DNA from: Dehalococcoidia bacterium
GTDB lineage: Bacteria > Chloroflexota > Dehalococcoidia > Lucifugimonadales > UBA3495
DNA length: 51,301 bases
Assembly: GCA_022450395.1 (NCBI GenBank)
Contig: JAKUQE010000020.1
Span: 1-51,301 of the forward strand
Direction of reading: 5' to 3'
Shown here piece after piece: positions 40,830-49,386 of the stretch. How positions within the stretch are numbered: the stretch's first letter is position 1; each line of letters begins with the position of its first letter. Position numbers and translations under genes: made by a program. The notes under the pieces were generated by a model, which worked only from the letters and a program-made list of their open reading frames with translations, did no database searches and was not told the origin of the DNA.

Positions 40830-41654
40830 TTGCCAGATATAACGATCACGTTTCTCGGGACGGGAGCCGGGAATTGCATCCAGCGGGCCCACACCGCCAT
40901 CGTCGTCGATTGCGCCGACGGTACCCGGCTGCTTCTGGATTCTAGTTCGGGCAACTCAGTCATGCGTCAGGGCGCGGCCGTGGGCATGCTGGCAAGCCAA
41001 TTCGATCAGGTGCTGCTCACCCACCACCATGGCGACCACATGGGCGGCATCCCCTTCATCTCGGGTCAGCGCCGCCGGGTAGACTCGGAAAGCGCGCCTC
41101 TCCAAATCTTCAGCACCGAGCAAGCCCTTGACCGGCTGGGGAAGGTCTGCCTGGCAACTCAATTGAACGTCCCTTCGGTGGACCAGGAAGGCGCCTACTT
41201 CGCCGACGGCAGCCCGTACTTGCGCTGGACCGCCGTGGATAACGAGAAATGGATCACCCTGGGTCCAACCACCCGGGCCTGCACCTTCTCCGCGGACCAC
41301 ATACCCGGGGCCGTTGGTTGGAAGATAGAGTCCCACGGAGTGTCCGTGGTGTTCTCGGGTGACACCCGTTTTAGCCCCAGCGTTGCCGAAGCGTCCCAGG
41401 GGGCCCGGTTATTGATTCATGAAGCCTTCTGCACGGACAAAGACCAACAACTGGCTAATGGCCGGGGCCACTCCAGCGCCGGAGAGGCCGCGAGGGTAGC
41501 CGCCCAAGCCGGGGTTGACGAGTTGGTCATCACCCACATAGACTCCCCCTTCAGCGCCGACACCCAGCCATTGATCAACGATGCCAGACTTCATTACCAG
41601 GGCACCATCTCCGCCGCCAACGACCTCACTGTTGTTACTGTCGCCGCACCATAG
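40830..41654 (+). CDS. RNase Z-like metallo-beta-lactamase-fold hydrolase
   Basis: 274 residues. Metal site: THHHGDH (His65, His67, Asp69, His70), Asp178 in FSGDTRF and a late His236 in LVITHIDS. RNase Z hallmarks are also present: FSADHIPGAVGW (His157, as in the H-GY motif), GHSSAGEAARVA (His214) and the TH-S box. This places it in the tRNase Z/ElaC branch, which cuts tRNA 3' trailers, and not among glyoxalases or lactamases. No clear flexible arm is seen, so a phosphodiesterase of other specificity is possible. TTG start at 40830, 22 bases after the Trax-like gene. Confidence 0.83.
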   Translation: MPDITITFLGTGAGNCIQRAHTAIVVDCADGTRLLLDSSSGNSVMRQGAAVGMLASQFDQVLLTHHHGDHMGGIPFISGQRRRVDSESAPLQIFSTEQALDRLGKVCLATQLNVPSVDQEGAYFADGSPYLRWTAVDNEKWITLGPTTRACTFSADHIPGAVGWKIESHGVSVVFSGDTRFSPSVAEASQGARLLIHEAFCTDKDQQLANGRGHSSAGEAARVAAQAGVDELVITHIDSPFSADTQPLINDARLHYQGTISAANDLTVVTVAAP

Positions 41655-41735
41655 ATTAACCGTCCAACTTCCCGTATAGTAAGCCTCGCATCAAGGCACC
41701 CCATTTCCGGATGCAGCCCTTGAGGAGCGCATGCC

Positions 41736-42509
41736 ATGCCGACGGAGTTGGACGACGTCAATTACCAGGTAGCCGTGGCCAACAGGATACTTTCCGAGAT
41801 GGGTTTGACGACCGGAGTCACCGCATCCTTGGGCCACGCCAGCATGAGACTCCCTTCCGACTCGGGCAGGTTCGCGGTCAAAGGACGGGGCTACGCCATC
41901 GACGTCTTGTCCCGGGTGCTGCCCCACGAAATGGTCGTCTGCGACTTAAACGGAAGCCAGGTCGAAGGACCAGCCGGGCTGACCCCCTGCTACGAGATCA
42001 AGATGCACTCCTGCATCTACCGGGTCCGGCCAGAAGTCCAGTCCGTCGTCCACGTTCACCCTCGCTACACCGTGGTTATGAGCGTTCTCCAGAAGACCCT
42101 GGTGCCCATGTGCCCAGAGGGGATCGACTTGGTCCGGCACCCTCTGCCGGTGTATCCCCACAACAAACTCATCCTGACCGACGAGGACGGCACGGAAGTT
42201 GCCGAAACTTTGGGAGACGCACCCGCCGTGCTGCTGCTGGGCCATGGGGCCGCCACCGTGGGCAAGGACCTTATCCAGTCTGTGATGAACATGTTCCAGT
42301 TGGAAGAGCAGGCAAGGATGAACTGGTACGCCTACTGCGCGGCGGGTCCCAACCATGCCCAGATACCCGAGAACCTGATCGCCGAGAGCGACAACCGGCC
42401 TCCGATACATGAACTGCCCCATCTCGCCGAGTTGTTCGGCGGGTCTCCGGCGCCGGTTAACAACGGCGTCTGGCTAGATTATGTCGACCGAGTGAGCAAG
42501 GACCTTTAA
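41736..42509 (+). CDS. Class II aldolase/adducin family protein
   Basis: 257-residue zinc-dependent aldolase-fold protein (L-fuculose-phosphate aldolase/araD group). Zinc-binding histidines appear in VVHVHPRYT and a third in LLLGHGAATVGKDL. GHASMRLPSD near the N-terminus corresponds to the substrate phosphate loop, here GxAS-like, not the usual GNxS. A catalytic Glu is likely in PCYEIKMHS. The substrate is not determinable, and such proteins may also be decarboxylases. GAGGAG is four bases before the ATG. Possibly continues the upstream transcript. Confidence 0.86.
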   Translation: MPTELDDVNYQVAVANRILSEMGLTTGVTASLGHASMRLPSDSGRFAVKGRGYAIDVLSRVLPHEMVVCDLNGSQVEGPAGLTPCYEIKMHSCIYRVRPEVQSVVHVHPRYTVVMSVLQKTLVPMCPEGIDLVRHPLPVYPHNKLILTDEDGTEVAETLGDAPAVLLLGHGAATVGKDLIQSVMNMFQLEEQARMNWYAYCAAGPNHAQIPENLIAESDNRPPIHELPHLAELFGGSPAPVNNGVWLDYVDRVSKDL

Positions 42510-42545
42510 AAAGGCGCAACCAAAGAATCGCCCGGAGTTGCTCCC

Positions 42546-44072
42546 ATGCTTGCAACAGCACAAACTTGTGCGGTGCTAGGCCTCGATGGCTACATCGTTC
42601 AGGCTGAAGTAGACATATCGCCGGGATTGCCGGCCTTTAACATCGTGGGCCTGCCCGACACTGCGGTGCAAGAAGCCAAGGAGCGGGTTCGAGCGGCACT
42701 GCGAAACAGCGGCTGCGAATTTCCCTTGCGCCGTATCACGGTCAACCTAGCCCCGGCCGACCTGAAGAAGGCGGGGCCGGCCTACGACCTGCCGATGGCC
42801 GTCGGCATCATAGCCAGTTCCGGTCAAGTGGACCTACCCGATGAGGGTGCGGTGTTCCTGGGCGAGCTTTCCCTGGACGGCAGTCTGCGTCACACCACCG
42901 GGATCCTGGCGATGGTGTCGGTAGTCAGGGACCAAGGGTTTAAGAAGGCCTACGTTCCGGCCGCCGACGCTGCCGAGGCTGCATTGGTGGAGGGCGTGGC
43001 GGTATACCCAGTTCCCACCCTTTCTTCGCTGATCGAGCACTTCCGTGGAGAGACCCTCATCACACCAGTCTTAACCGGCGGCATGCCCCCGGACGATGGC
43101 TGGAGTCCTCCCGACGCCATGAATCTGGCCGACGTCAAAGGCCAGGATCACGCTAAGAGAGCCCTGGAAGTAGCGGCGGCCGGTTTCCACAACCTGCTGT
43201 TCAACGGACCGCCGGGCAGCGGCAAAACCATGCTTGCCCGGTGTCTGCCGTCGATATTACCCCGGATGACGTCGGAAGAAGCCTTGGAAGTGACCAAGAT
43301 CTACAGCGTCAGCGGCGCTCTGCCGGCCGACAGTCCGTTGATACTCCAACGCCCCTTCCGCTCTCCCCATTACACGATCTCCAACGCCGGACTGGTGGGC
43401 GGCGGACGCACTATCAGACCCGGCGAGATCACGCTAAGCCACCGGGGCGTGCTCTTCCTGGACGAGCTTCCCGAATTCAGCCACACCTCTTTGGAATCGC
43501 TACGCCAGCCTCTCGAAGACAAAGTGGTAACCATCAGCCGGGTTTCCGGCACGGTGACCTACCCGGCCAGCTTCATGCTGGTTTCCGCAATGAATCCGTG
43601 CCCATGCGGGTTTTTCAGCGACCCAAAGAAGGAATGCACTTGCTCCGCCTCCGCCGTCACCCGCTACCAAAAGCGGGTCAGCGGACCCCTCTTGGACCGC
43701 ATCGACGTGTTCGTGGAGGTCCCGCCGGTGGCATACGAGAAGTTAGTGGACGAAGCCCCAGCTCAAGACTCAAGCCACGCCCGGCAAAGGGTGGAGCAGG
43801 CCCGGGATATCCAGCGGGAGCGGTTCAAGGACAACGGGTTCCTTTGCAACTCGGAGATGGGGCCCGCCGAGGTCTGGAAGTCGTGCCCCCTAGATGAAAG
43901 CGCCAAGGCCCTGCTCCAAGCGGCAACCCAGCGCCTAAACCTCTCCGCAAGGGCCTTCCATCGAATCCTCAAAGTATCCCGCACCATCGCCGACCTAGAC
44001 GCCGCCAAGGACATCGGAGTAGCCCACTTGGCCGAGGCGCTGCAATACCGGTCCAGGGGGTTTGTGGGGTAG
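42546..44072 (+). CDS. comM: YifB/ComM family Mg-chelatase-like AAA ATPase
   Basis: 508 residues. The N-terminal Lon-protease-S5-like domain (TCAVLGLDGYIVQAEVDIS, FNIVGLPDTAVQEAKERVR) is followed by the AAA+ domain with Walker A FNGPPGSGKTM and Walker B GVLFLDELPEF. A zinc-type cluster follows (NPCPCGFFSDPKKECTC), then the C-terminal lid domain SARAFHRILKVSRTIADL. In naturally competent bacteria ComM is a hexameric helicase that drives branch migration during integration of incoming DNA; in others it acts in recombination. No competence genes are in the window. Confidence 0.93.
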   Translation: MLATAQTCAVLGLDGYIVQAEVDISPGLPAFNIVGLPDTAVQEAKERVRAALRNSGCEFPLRRITVNLAPADLKKAGPAYDLPMAVGIIASSGQVDLPDEGAVFLGELSLDGSLRHTTGILAMVSVVRDQGFKKAYVPAADAAEAALVEGVAVYPVPTLSSLIEHFRGETLITPVLTGGMPPDDGWSPPDAMNLADVKGQDHAKRALEVAAAGFHNLLFNGPPGSGKTMLARCLPSILPRMTSEEALEVTKIYSVSGALPADSPLILQRPFRSPHYTISNAGLVGGGRTIRPGEITLSHRGVLFLDELPEFSHTSLESLRQPLEDKVVTISRVSGTVTYPASFMLVSAMNPCPCGFFSDPKKECTCSASAVTRYQKRVSGPLLDRIDVFVEVPPVAYEKLVDEAPAQDSSHARQRVEQARDIQRERFKDNGFLCNSEMGPAEVWKSCPLDESAKALLQAATQRLNLSARAFHRILKVSRTIADLDAAKDIGVAHLAEALQYRSRGFVG

Positions 44073-44093
44073 GGAGTGGGGCGTGGAACAGCC

Positions 44094-46514
44094 CTACCTT
44101 TGTGATCTGCGTAGGTCTATTTCTTGCCTGAGCAGATCGCTGCTTTCTATCCCAAATTCAACCGCCCGATCGAAATCAGCCTCTGCCAGGTCGTCGGCGC
44201 CTAATATCGTGTGGGCAATCGCTCGGCCAGCGTAAGCCAGGGCGTAGCTTGGATTGAATCGGATGGCCTGGGTGTAGTCATCGACCGACTGGGAATTATC
44301 CCCCAATCGAAGATGTGCTGTACCCCGGTTGTAGTGGGCGTCAGCAGACTGGGGTACGAGACGAATCGCTTCATCCAGGTCCGGTATGGCCCTTTCATAT
44401 TGGCCCAATGTTACATATGCGCCGCCCCGATTGAGGAGGGCATCTGGATGCTTGGGCCGCAAGATTAGGGCCTGATCGAAGTCCAGGATCGCCAGTTGGG
44501 GCTGGGCCAAAATGCTATGAGCGACCCCGCGGTTCCTGTAGGCCTCGGCGATTCCAGGGTCAAGCCGGATGGCCTCGTCCGAATCCAGGATTGTTTTCTC
44601 AGGCTGTCCTAAGCCCATAAATGCCCCGCCCCTGTTGATGTAGGCGATAGCGAGTTTCGGATCCAACCGGATCGCCTCATCCGAGTCCTGAATCGCTCTT
44701 TCAAGTTGACCTATGGCCATAAGCGCCGCGCTTCTGTTGCTATATGCGATGGCCCGTTGAGGGTCCAAGCGGATGGCCTCGTCCGAGTCCTGGATGGCCT
44801 TCAGGGGCTGATCCAAGCGGTTGAAAACGTTGCCGCGGTTGACATAGGCTCGGGCGAACCCTGGATCTGATTGAATAGCCAGGCTATAGGCAGCTATCGC
44901 GTCTTGAGTGCGGCCTTGCGCTTCCAATTCCACTCCGCCGTTGTAATGCCTTATAGCCCTAGTCCTAGCCCTGAAGGTTTTGTTCCTTTCGAGGTGAAGG
45001 GCCGCCAGCATATTGTCCACCGGGGCGTGATCGTCGGTGAGCAGCACCCGCTCCCGGGAGTCGAGCCAACCCATCACCGTTTCATCCGGCATGAAATGGC
45101 TGATGGGCTTCCCTCGGCCCGCCTTGAGGTTGGCGATTTCGACGGACTCATAAGATAGTGGCCGCAACGACGCGGCTACAACATGGGTCTTCTGCCTATC
45201 GTCCGACCAATTCTCGTCTTCTCGGATGACGTATACATTGGGAAATGTCTCTTTGAGCGTATTCACGAAGGCCCGGGCGAAACGGCCGCTCTGGAATTTA
45301 TCCACCACATTGACCGCGTAGATACCGTCTGGTGTAAGAAGTCCCGCTATCTGCTCGTTGAACTCCCTGGTGGTGAGATGGTAGGGCACGGACAGGTCGT
45401 TGAAGGCGTCGCCAATGACCAGTGCATATTGCCCGGAATTCAGTTTAGGGACGGTCATCCTCGCGTCTTCGTTGTAGGTCACGATCCGGGTGTCACGGTT
45501 CAGGCCCAAGTGGTCGAAGGCCACGCGGGTCACCGCCGGATCAATCTCGATAACCTCAACCCTGCTCTCCGGGTACAAAGCCTCCAAATAACGCGGCACT
45601 GTGTACCCTCCACCACCGATGAATAGGATTCTAAATCGGGGATCTCGTTGGTCTACCAGGTTGATCAGCTCCGAGAAAACTTTCTCATAGTTGTAGGCCA
45701 AGAGGGTGGGGTCTTCCAGAGACACATAGCTGTGGAGCAGCTTATCCAGGTGTAGCGCTTTTACTTTATGCCGCCCGTCTACGATATCGTCGGTCACCTG
45801 GATACAGAAGTAGTTGCTCTCCTTTAAACATCCGCTGTTCAGGTCACCGCTGATTGAACTGAAGCCACCTATTCCAACAAATAGGACAATCATCGGTAGG
45901 GTGGGCATCCTCACTCGCCAAAGGCCGCCGAAGGCCAGCGACATCCCGACCAGGATCAGGGCTACCAGCAAAATAGTTTGTCTTGTGCCAAGCCATTGGA
46001 CCAGGACGAAACCCGTTATGAACACTCCGAAGATGGCGCCAGCAGTGGAAATGGCATAGATCTTCCCTACAACATCGCCGGTGTGATCCAAGTTACGCAG
46101 GTTCAACTTGATCACTAGAGGAGTCACCATGCCCAAAACCGCGCTGGGCACGAAGAAAAGCGCAGCCGTGAGGAAAACGATGCGAGGCAAGATAGGCAAC
46201 GCTTCGAAGACGTCGGAGACAACGCCCAACAAGGGCAGCACGCTCAGGCAGGTGAGCCCACCGGCCAGCAGGATGATGCCCAGGGTTGTGGGCGAAGGAA
46301 ACCGGTCGGCCACGCGGCCACCCACGTAGTTGCCGATACTTATACCGGCGAGCACCACCCCGATGATGCTGGTCCAGGTATAGAGGGACACACCGATGTT
46401 AGGAGCTAGAATCCTGGCGGCCACGATCTCCAGGATCAAGCCGCAGGCGCTGGCCACGAAAACGATCAGGTAAGGCTTCAAAGAAGCTGCGATGCTTAGC
46501 AATTTTGGGGTCAC
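44094..46514 (-). CDS. Fused membrane transporter-like/spermidine synthase-like/TPR protein
   Basis: 806 residues in three parts. Residues 15-225 hold about seven or eight membrane helices like those of fused MFS/spermidine-synthase proteins (SACGLILEIVAARILAP, GISIGNYVGGRVADR). Residues 240-510 form a SpeE-like Rossmann methyltransferase-fold domain with FIGGGGYTVPRYL (298-310), EIDPAVTRV and DARMTVP. Residues 518-795 are about eight tandem TPRs (AYVNRGNVFNRLDQPLKAI and similar). The aminopropyl-transfer residues are not obviously intact (GDAFNDLSVP in place of the usual Asp-rich site). GTG start. The TPR tail suggests a protein-docking role. Confidence 0.88.
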   Translation of the reverse strand: MTPKLLSIAASLKPYLIVFVASACGLILEIVAARILAPNIGVSLYTWTSIIGVVLAGISIGNYVGGRVADRFPSPTTLGIILLAGGLTCLSVLPLLGVVSDVFEALPILPRIVFLTAALFFVPSAVLGMVTPLVIKLNLRNLDHTGDVVGKIYAISTAGAIFGVFITGFVLVQWLGTRQTILLVALILVGMSLAFGGLWRVRMPTLPMIVLFVGIGGFSSISGDLNSGCLKESNYFCIQVTDDIVDGRHKVKALHLDKLLHSYVSLEDPTLLAYNYEKVFSELINLVDQRDPRFRILFIGGGGYTVPRYLEALYPESRVEVIEIDPAVTRVAFDHLGLNRDTRIVTYNEDARMTVPKLNSGQYALVIGDAFNDLSVPYHLTTREFNEQIAGLLTPDGIYAVNVVDKFQSGRFARAFVNTLKETFPNVYVIREDENWSDDRQKTHVVAASLRPLSYESVEIANLKAGRGKPISHFMPDETVMGWLDSRERVLLTDDHAPVDNMLAALHLERNKTFRARTRAIRHYNGGVELEAQGRTQDAIAAYSLAIQSDPGFARAYVNRGNVFNRLDQPLKAIQDSDEAIRLDPQRAIAYSNRSAALMAIGQLERAIQDSDEAIRLDPKLAIAYINRGGAFMGLGQPEKTILDSDEAIRLDPGIAEAYRNRGVAHSILAQPQLAILDFDQALILRPKHPDALLNRGGAYVTLGQYERAIPDLDEAIRLVPQSADAHYNRGTAHLRLGDNSQSVDDYTQAIRFNPSYALAYAGRAIAHTILGADDLAEADFDRAVEFGIESSDLLRQEIDLRRSQR
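44110..44970 (-). repeat. 102-bp tandem coding repeat (TPR array)
   Basis: The TPR-coding part repeats with a 34-codon period. For example GGATGGCCTCGTCCGA-type words recur near 44566, 44668 and 44770. The central three units are the most alike, a sign of recent duplication or conversion within the array. Confidence 0.75.
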
Positions 46515-46728
46515 GGCGATGCTGCCCGTCCTCCCAGTTGAAGTCCCGTCGCTGGTATTTAATCCGAGTGGCAGTTTACCCTGAAGAATGGCCTTCTACA
46601 AGAAACACGAATCGCGATTAAAGTGACATGGGGCGGCGCATGCGGCTTCTGGGTCAACCAACAGCCTTGAGGAAACCGGCGTCCTCGCGATCATTTCATA
46701 TTACCAATACCGGCTTCGCCACTTCGGA

Positions 46729-46737
46729 TGTTACAAT
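46729..46737 (+). promoter_or_regulatory. Extended -10 promoter of the VOC gene
   Basis: TGTTACAAT with an AT-rich stretch about 25 bases upstream. The start point near 46744 gives a leader of about 40 bases holding GAGAGG. Confidence 0.4.
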
Positions 46738-46785
46738 GGCGTTCAGAATAAAGGATCCAAATCAACGCCGGAGAGGATGCATACT

Positions 46786-47271
46786 ATGCCGCAGATAACT
46801 GGACTTGGTCACGTAGGGATATATGCCGAAGATCTACCCAAGCAGCGTGATTTCTACAGCAGAGTCTTGGGCCTACAGATAGCCGATGAGGACTTGGAGA
46901 ACCGGGGGATGGTGTTTATGAGCGCCGACCCGGTGGCCGAGCACCACGAATTCGTTCTGATGAAAGGCCGAGTCACCTCTGACGACGCTAAGGTGATTCA
47001 GCAGATCTCCTTCAAGGTTCCCACCATCGACGACCTGCGCGGTTACAAGAAAGCGCTGGAAGCCGAGAATATCAAGATCGAGAGAATCGTCAGCCACGGA
47101 AACGCCTTCGGATTGTACTTCTTTGATCCCGAAGGCAACCGGGTTGAGGTCTACTACCGGACCGGCTTCCCGGTGCCCCAGCCCCACGGGGACCTGATCG
47201 ACTTGGAAGACTCCGATGAGAAGCTGATCGGAGACGCCCGAGAACTGCTTTTGACCAAGCAACGTTCCTAA
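46786..47271 (+). CDS. VOC (glyoxalase/extradiol dioxygenase) superfamily protein
   Basis: 161 residues with two beta-alpha-beta-beta-beta modules. Likely metal ligands are His in GLGHVGIYAEDL, His in AEHHEFVLM and Glu in GNRVEVYYRTG, arranged as in type I extradiol dioxygenases (2-His-1-carboxylate). A ring-cleaving or related oxygenase is therefore plausible; glyoxalase or lyase activity cannot be excluded. ATG 46777 is adjacent to GAGAGG and too close to use it. ATG 46786, nine bases after, is the better start. Followed by a strong terminator, so it is a single-gene unit. Confidence 0.87.
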   Translation: MPQITGLGHVGIYAEDLPKQRDFYSRVLGLQIADEDLENRGMVFMSADPVAEHHEFVLMKGRVTSDDAKVIQQISFKVPTIDDLRGYKKALEAENIKIERIVSHGNAFGLYFFDPEGNRVEVYYRTGFPVPQPHGDLIDLEDSDEKLIGDARELLLTKQRS

Positions 47272-47288
47272 AGTTGAGGCTCCAAGCA

Positions 47289-47326
47289 ACAGTCACCGTC
47301 CGATGTTTCGGACGGTGACTGTTTTT
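47289..47326 (+). terminator. Strong rho-independent terminator
   Basis: ACAGTCACCGTCCGA (47289-47303) pairs perfectly with TCGGACGGTGACTGT (47308-47322) over 15 bp with a four-base loop, followed by TTTT. Confidence 0.9.
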
Positions 47327-47724
47327 AAGACCCTACTTGAACAAGGTGCAGGGTCCACAAGAACCGGCCCTAGAGTACCCACCTTTCGCCCCATTTTTCT
47401 TTCTCTACCACCGGCCCCCTCCAGGCCAGACAACAATGCTATTCGCCGCCAAGAAGGAAGTTTCACCGCGTCATGGGGCGGTTCATCACGCATTGAAACG
47501 CGGCCGACTTCCTGACCGGGGCTGATCTAGTGTGGATAGTTTTTGGTTGTCCCGTTGTTCCTCCACGAACACACAGGCGAAGAGGGCGGCGCTTGGCGTA
47601 AGGCTGTCCGACTTTGACATCCTGAACATTGACGTCACTTCTATTCCGGACCTACCAGAACCCGGGAAGGCGCCTTGTGTGATGAGAAGTATGGCGGTTC
47701 TACCGAACGCCGTTAGTCAATTAG
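47327..47724. other. Intergenic region without a recognisable gene
   Basis: 398 bases. The only structure seen is GACCCT...AGGGTC with an inner CTTG/CAAG stem just after the terminator (about 47329-47357), plus pyrimidine-rich stretches near 47386-47425. An open frame of 92 codons at 47532 has no ribosome site and runs into the next gene on the other strand. It may be remnant sequence. Confidence 0.5.
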
Positions 47725-48213
47725 TCAATACCCCAGGGGTTCTTCTTGCACCTTTGTCGGCGGGAGATTATGGAGCAAACGCTCTTTTGATGGAGCTGCC
47801 TTGCCGCTGATTTCAACGGCGTTTTCGGCCGCATTTATAGGCTGATTAATCTTCGCTTTCGCATCAACGGCGTCGCGGATACGCCGCTCATTGTCCCGGA
47901 AAAGTTCATCCAAAGAAACTCGCTCCGCTTCGATATTGGCCTGAGCTAGGCTGGGAGTGGCAGGTTCTGCTGCCGCCCGCACGCTGCCAGGAACATGGGA
48001 GATATCCGTCACGATCGCCACGATAATCAATAGGCCTATGATAGCGACGATGCCGATGGCAGTCCTTTTTAACGCCCGTCTAACCTCGTCCCACCGGATG
48101 GGCGACGGTAGCTGCAAAATGCTATGGAAAGGATGGAGTGAGGTACCACAAGATGAGCAATTTCCGGCTTCTCCAAGTTGCTTGGAGCCACAGGAATCAC
48201 AGTAGGACATCAT
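47725..48213 (-). CDS. Zinc-ribbon, single-membrane-span hypothetical protein
   Basis: 162 residues, family not recognised. The N-terminus is a zinc ribbon (YCDSCGSKQLGEAGNCSSCG, about 4-23). After a linker with basic residues (RRALKRTA) comes one membrane helix (about 52-70, GIVAIIGLLIIVAIV). The C-terminal 90 residues are polar with a charged coiled-coil-like stretch (SLDELFRDNERRIRDAV). The ribbon would face the cytoplasm and the coil the outside, or the reverse. GGAGGGAGC directly precedes the paired ATG ATG. Such layouts occur in envelope and sensing proteins; no function can be given. Confidence 0.72.
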   Translation of the reverse strand: MMSYCDSCGSKQLGEAGNCSSCGTSLHPFHSILQLPSPIRWDEVRRALKRTAIGIVAIIGLLIIVAIVTDISHVPGSVRAAAEPATPSLAQANIEAERVSLDELFRDNERRIRDAVDAKAKINQPINAAENAVEISGKAAPSKERLLHNLPPTKVQEEPLGY

Positions 48214-48398
48214 GCTCCCTCCTCGAACAATTATTCCGGTACCCCGAATTAACCCGCCGTTTCTGAGGAATCCGCTAACCAGAGGGCTTTCGCCCGATCA
48301 TCCTCCCCCAGCGAAAATTGTCGACATTTCCCGCTGAGCCGGTGCGCATTAAACTTATTGTAACTTGTATCGTATTCCCTGTACGCCCATCACCGATA

Positions 48399-49274
48399 TC
48401 ACCCGCCGTACTCCGACGCGTACCAGTTGTAGATGTCGTCGCCGGTGCATATCCAGACATCCCGGTGACCCGCTATATAGGACAGGGCCTGCTCCAGATA
48501 CTTGGACCGGTGGGGCGCTCCAACCAGAAACGGATGCAGGGCGATGGCCATGGTGCGGGGTATGGTAGCTCCCTCCCGGTAGAGAACGTCGAACTGGTCG
48601 CAGATCTCCTGGTAGAACTCTTGGTCGGACCGCTTGGAACTGAGGATCATGCCGATGTCGTTGATGTGCTGTGTGTAGGGAATGGACGCCAGCTTTCCGG
48701 TTTTTACTTTGATCTGGAAGGGCTGGTCGTCACATACCCAATCGCAAACGTACTTCACCCCCGCCTCCACCAAAAGCTCCGGCGTCACGAAGCTCTCCGC
48801 CAAGGCCGGACCCAGCCATCCGATCGGCCGTTTGCCCGTTGTACGTTCGATGATGTCCAGTGTGTCGCCGATCACCTTGCGCTCTTCGTCTTCTGGCAGG
48901 TTGGTGAGATTCTGGGAGTTGGTCATCCCATGACCCAATATGGGCCAGCCCAACCTGGCCATCTCGTCGACCACGGGTTTCTCATGAATGCAGACCTCTC
49001 CATTCAGCGTCGACGACCCTTTGATCCCCAACCGCTCCATCATCTCGAAAAGCCGCCATATCCCTACCCGCAGGCCATAGTCACGCCACGCGTAGTTGAT
49101 GACGTCGGGTTTTAGGTGCGCTAGGCCCTCGGATTGCGACGTAGCCGGCACGTCAATCTTGAAGTGCTCAACGTTGTAGCAAACCCAGACGGCCAACCTC
49201 TCCCCGTTGGGCCAGCGAAAGGGAGACCGCTGAGTGATTGCCGAATAATCGTACCTTGTGTTGTCTAACGGCAT
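48399..49274 (-). CDS. Polysaccharide deacetylase-like (NodB-fold) protein
   Basis: 291 residues with the NodB-type barrel used by carbohydrate esterases and by PuuE-like allantoinases: FRWPNGERLAVWVCYNVEHF, then WPILGHGMTNSQNL containing a candidate metal His, RPIGWLGPALAESF and a late ALHPFLVGAPHR. The first metal Asp-Asp pair of true deacetylases is replaced by NVEH, so the chemistry is uncertain; an amidohydrolase-like role as in PuuE is possible. No signal peptide, hence cytoplasmic. GGAGGG lies about ten bases before the ATG. It shares strand with the binding-protein gene 112 bases upstream. Confidence 0.83.
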   Translation of the reverse strand: MPLDNTRYDYSAITQRSPFRWPNGERLAVWVCYNVEHFKIDVPATSQSEGLAHLKPDVINYAWRDYGLRVGIWRLFEMMERLGIKGSSTLNGEVCIHEKPVVDEMARLGWPILGHGMTNSQNLTNLPEDEERKVIGDTLDIIERTTGKRPIGWLGPALAESFVTPELLVEAGVKYVCDWVCDDQPFQIKVKTGKLASIPYTQHINDIGMILSSKRSDQEFYQEICDQFDVLYREGATIPRTMAIALHPFLVGAPHRSKYLEQALSYIAGHRDVWICTGDDIYNWYASEYGG

Positions 49275-49386
49275 TCCTTATTCCCTCCTTGGGGCTTTCG
49301 TTTTTCTTATTCGTGTCTAGCGGGCATCCCGATCGGCCTACGCCCGTCGAATGAACCGGCCGCCAGAACTCCCAGCGGTTAACGGT

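Noticed and set aside
47532-47810. 92-codon forward open frame
   Set aside because: No ribosome site, no recognisable motifs, and it overlaps a better-supported gene on the opposite strand.
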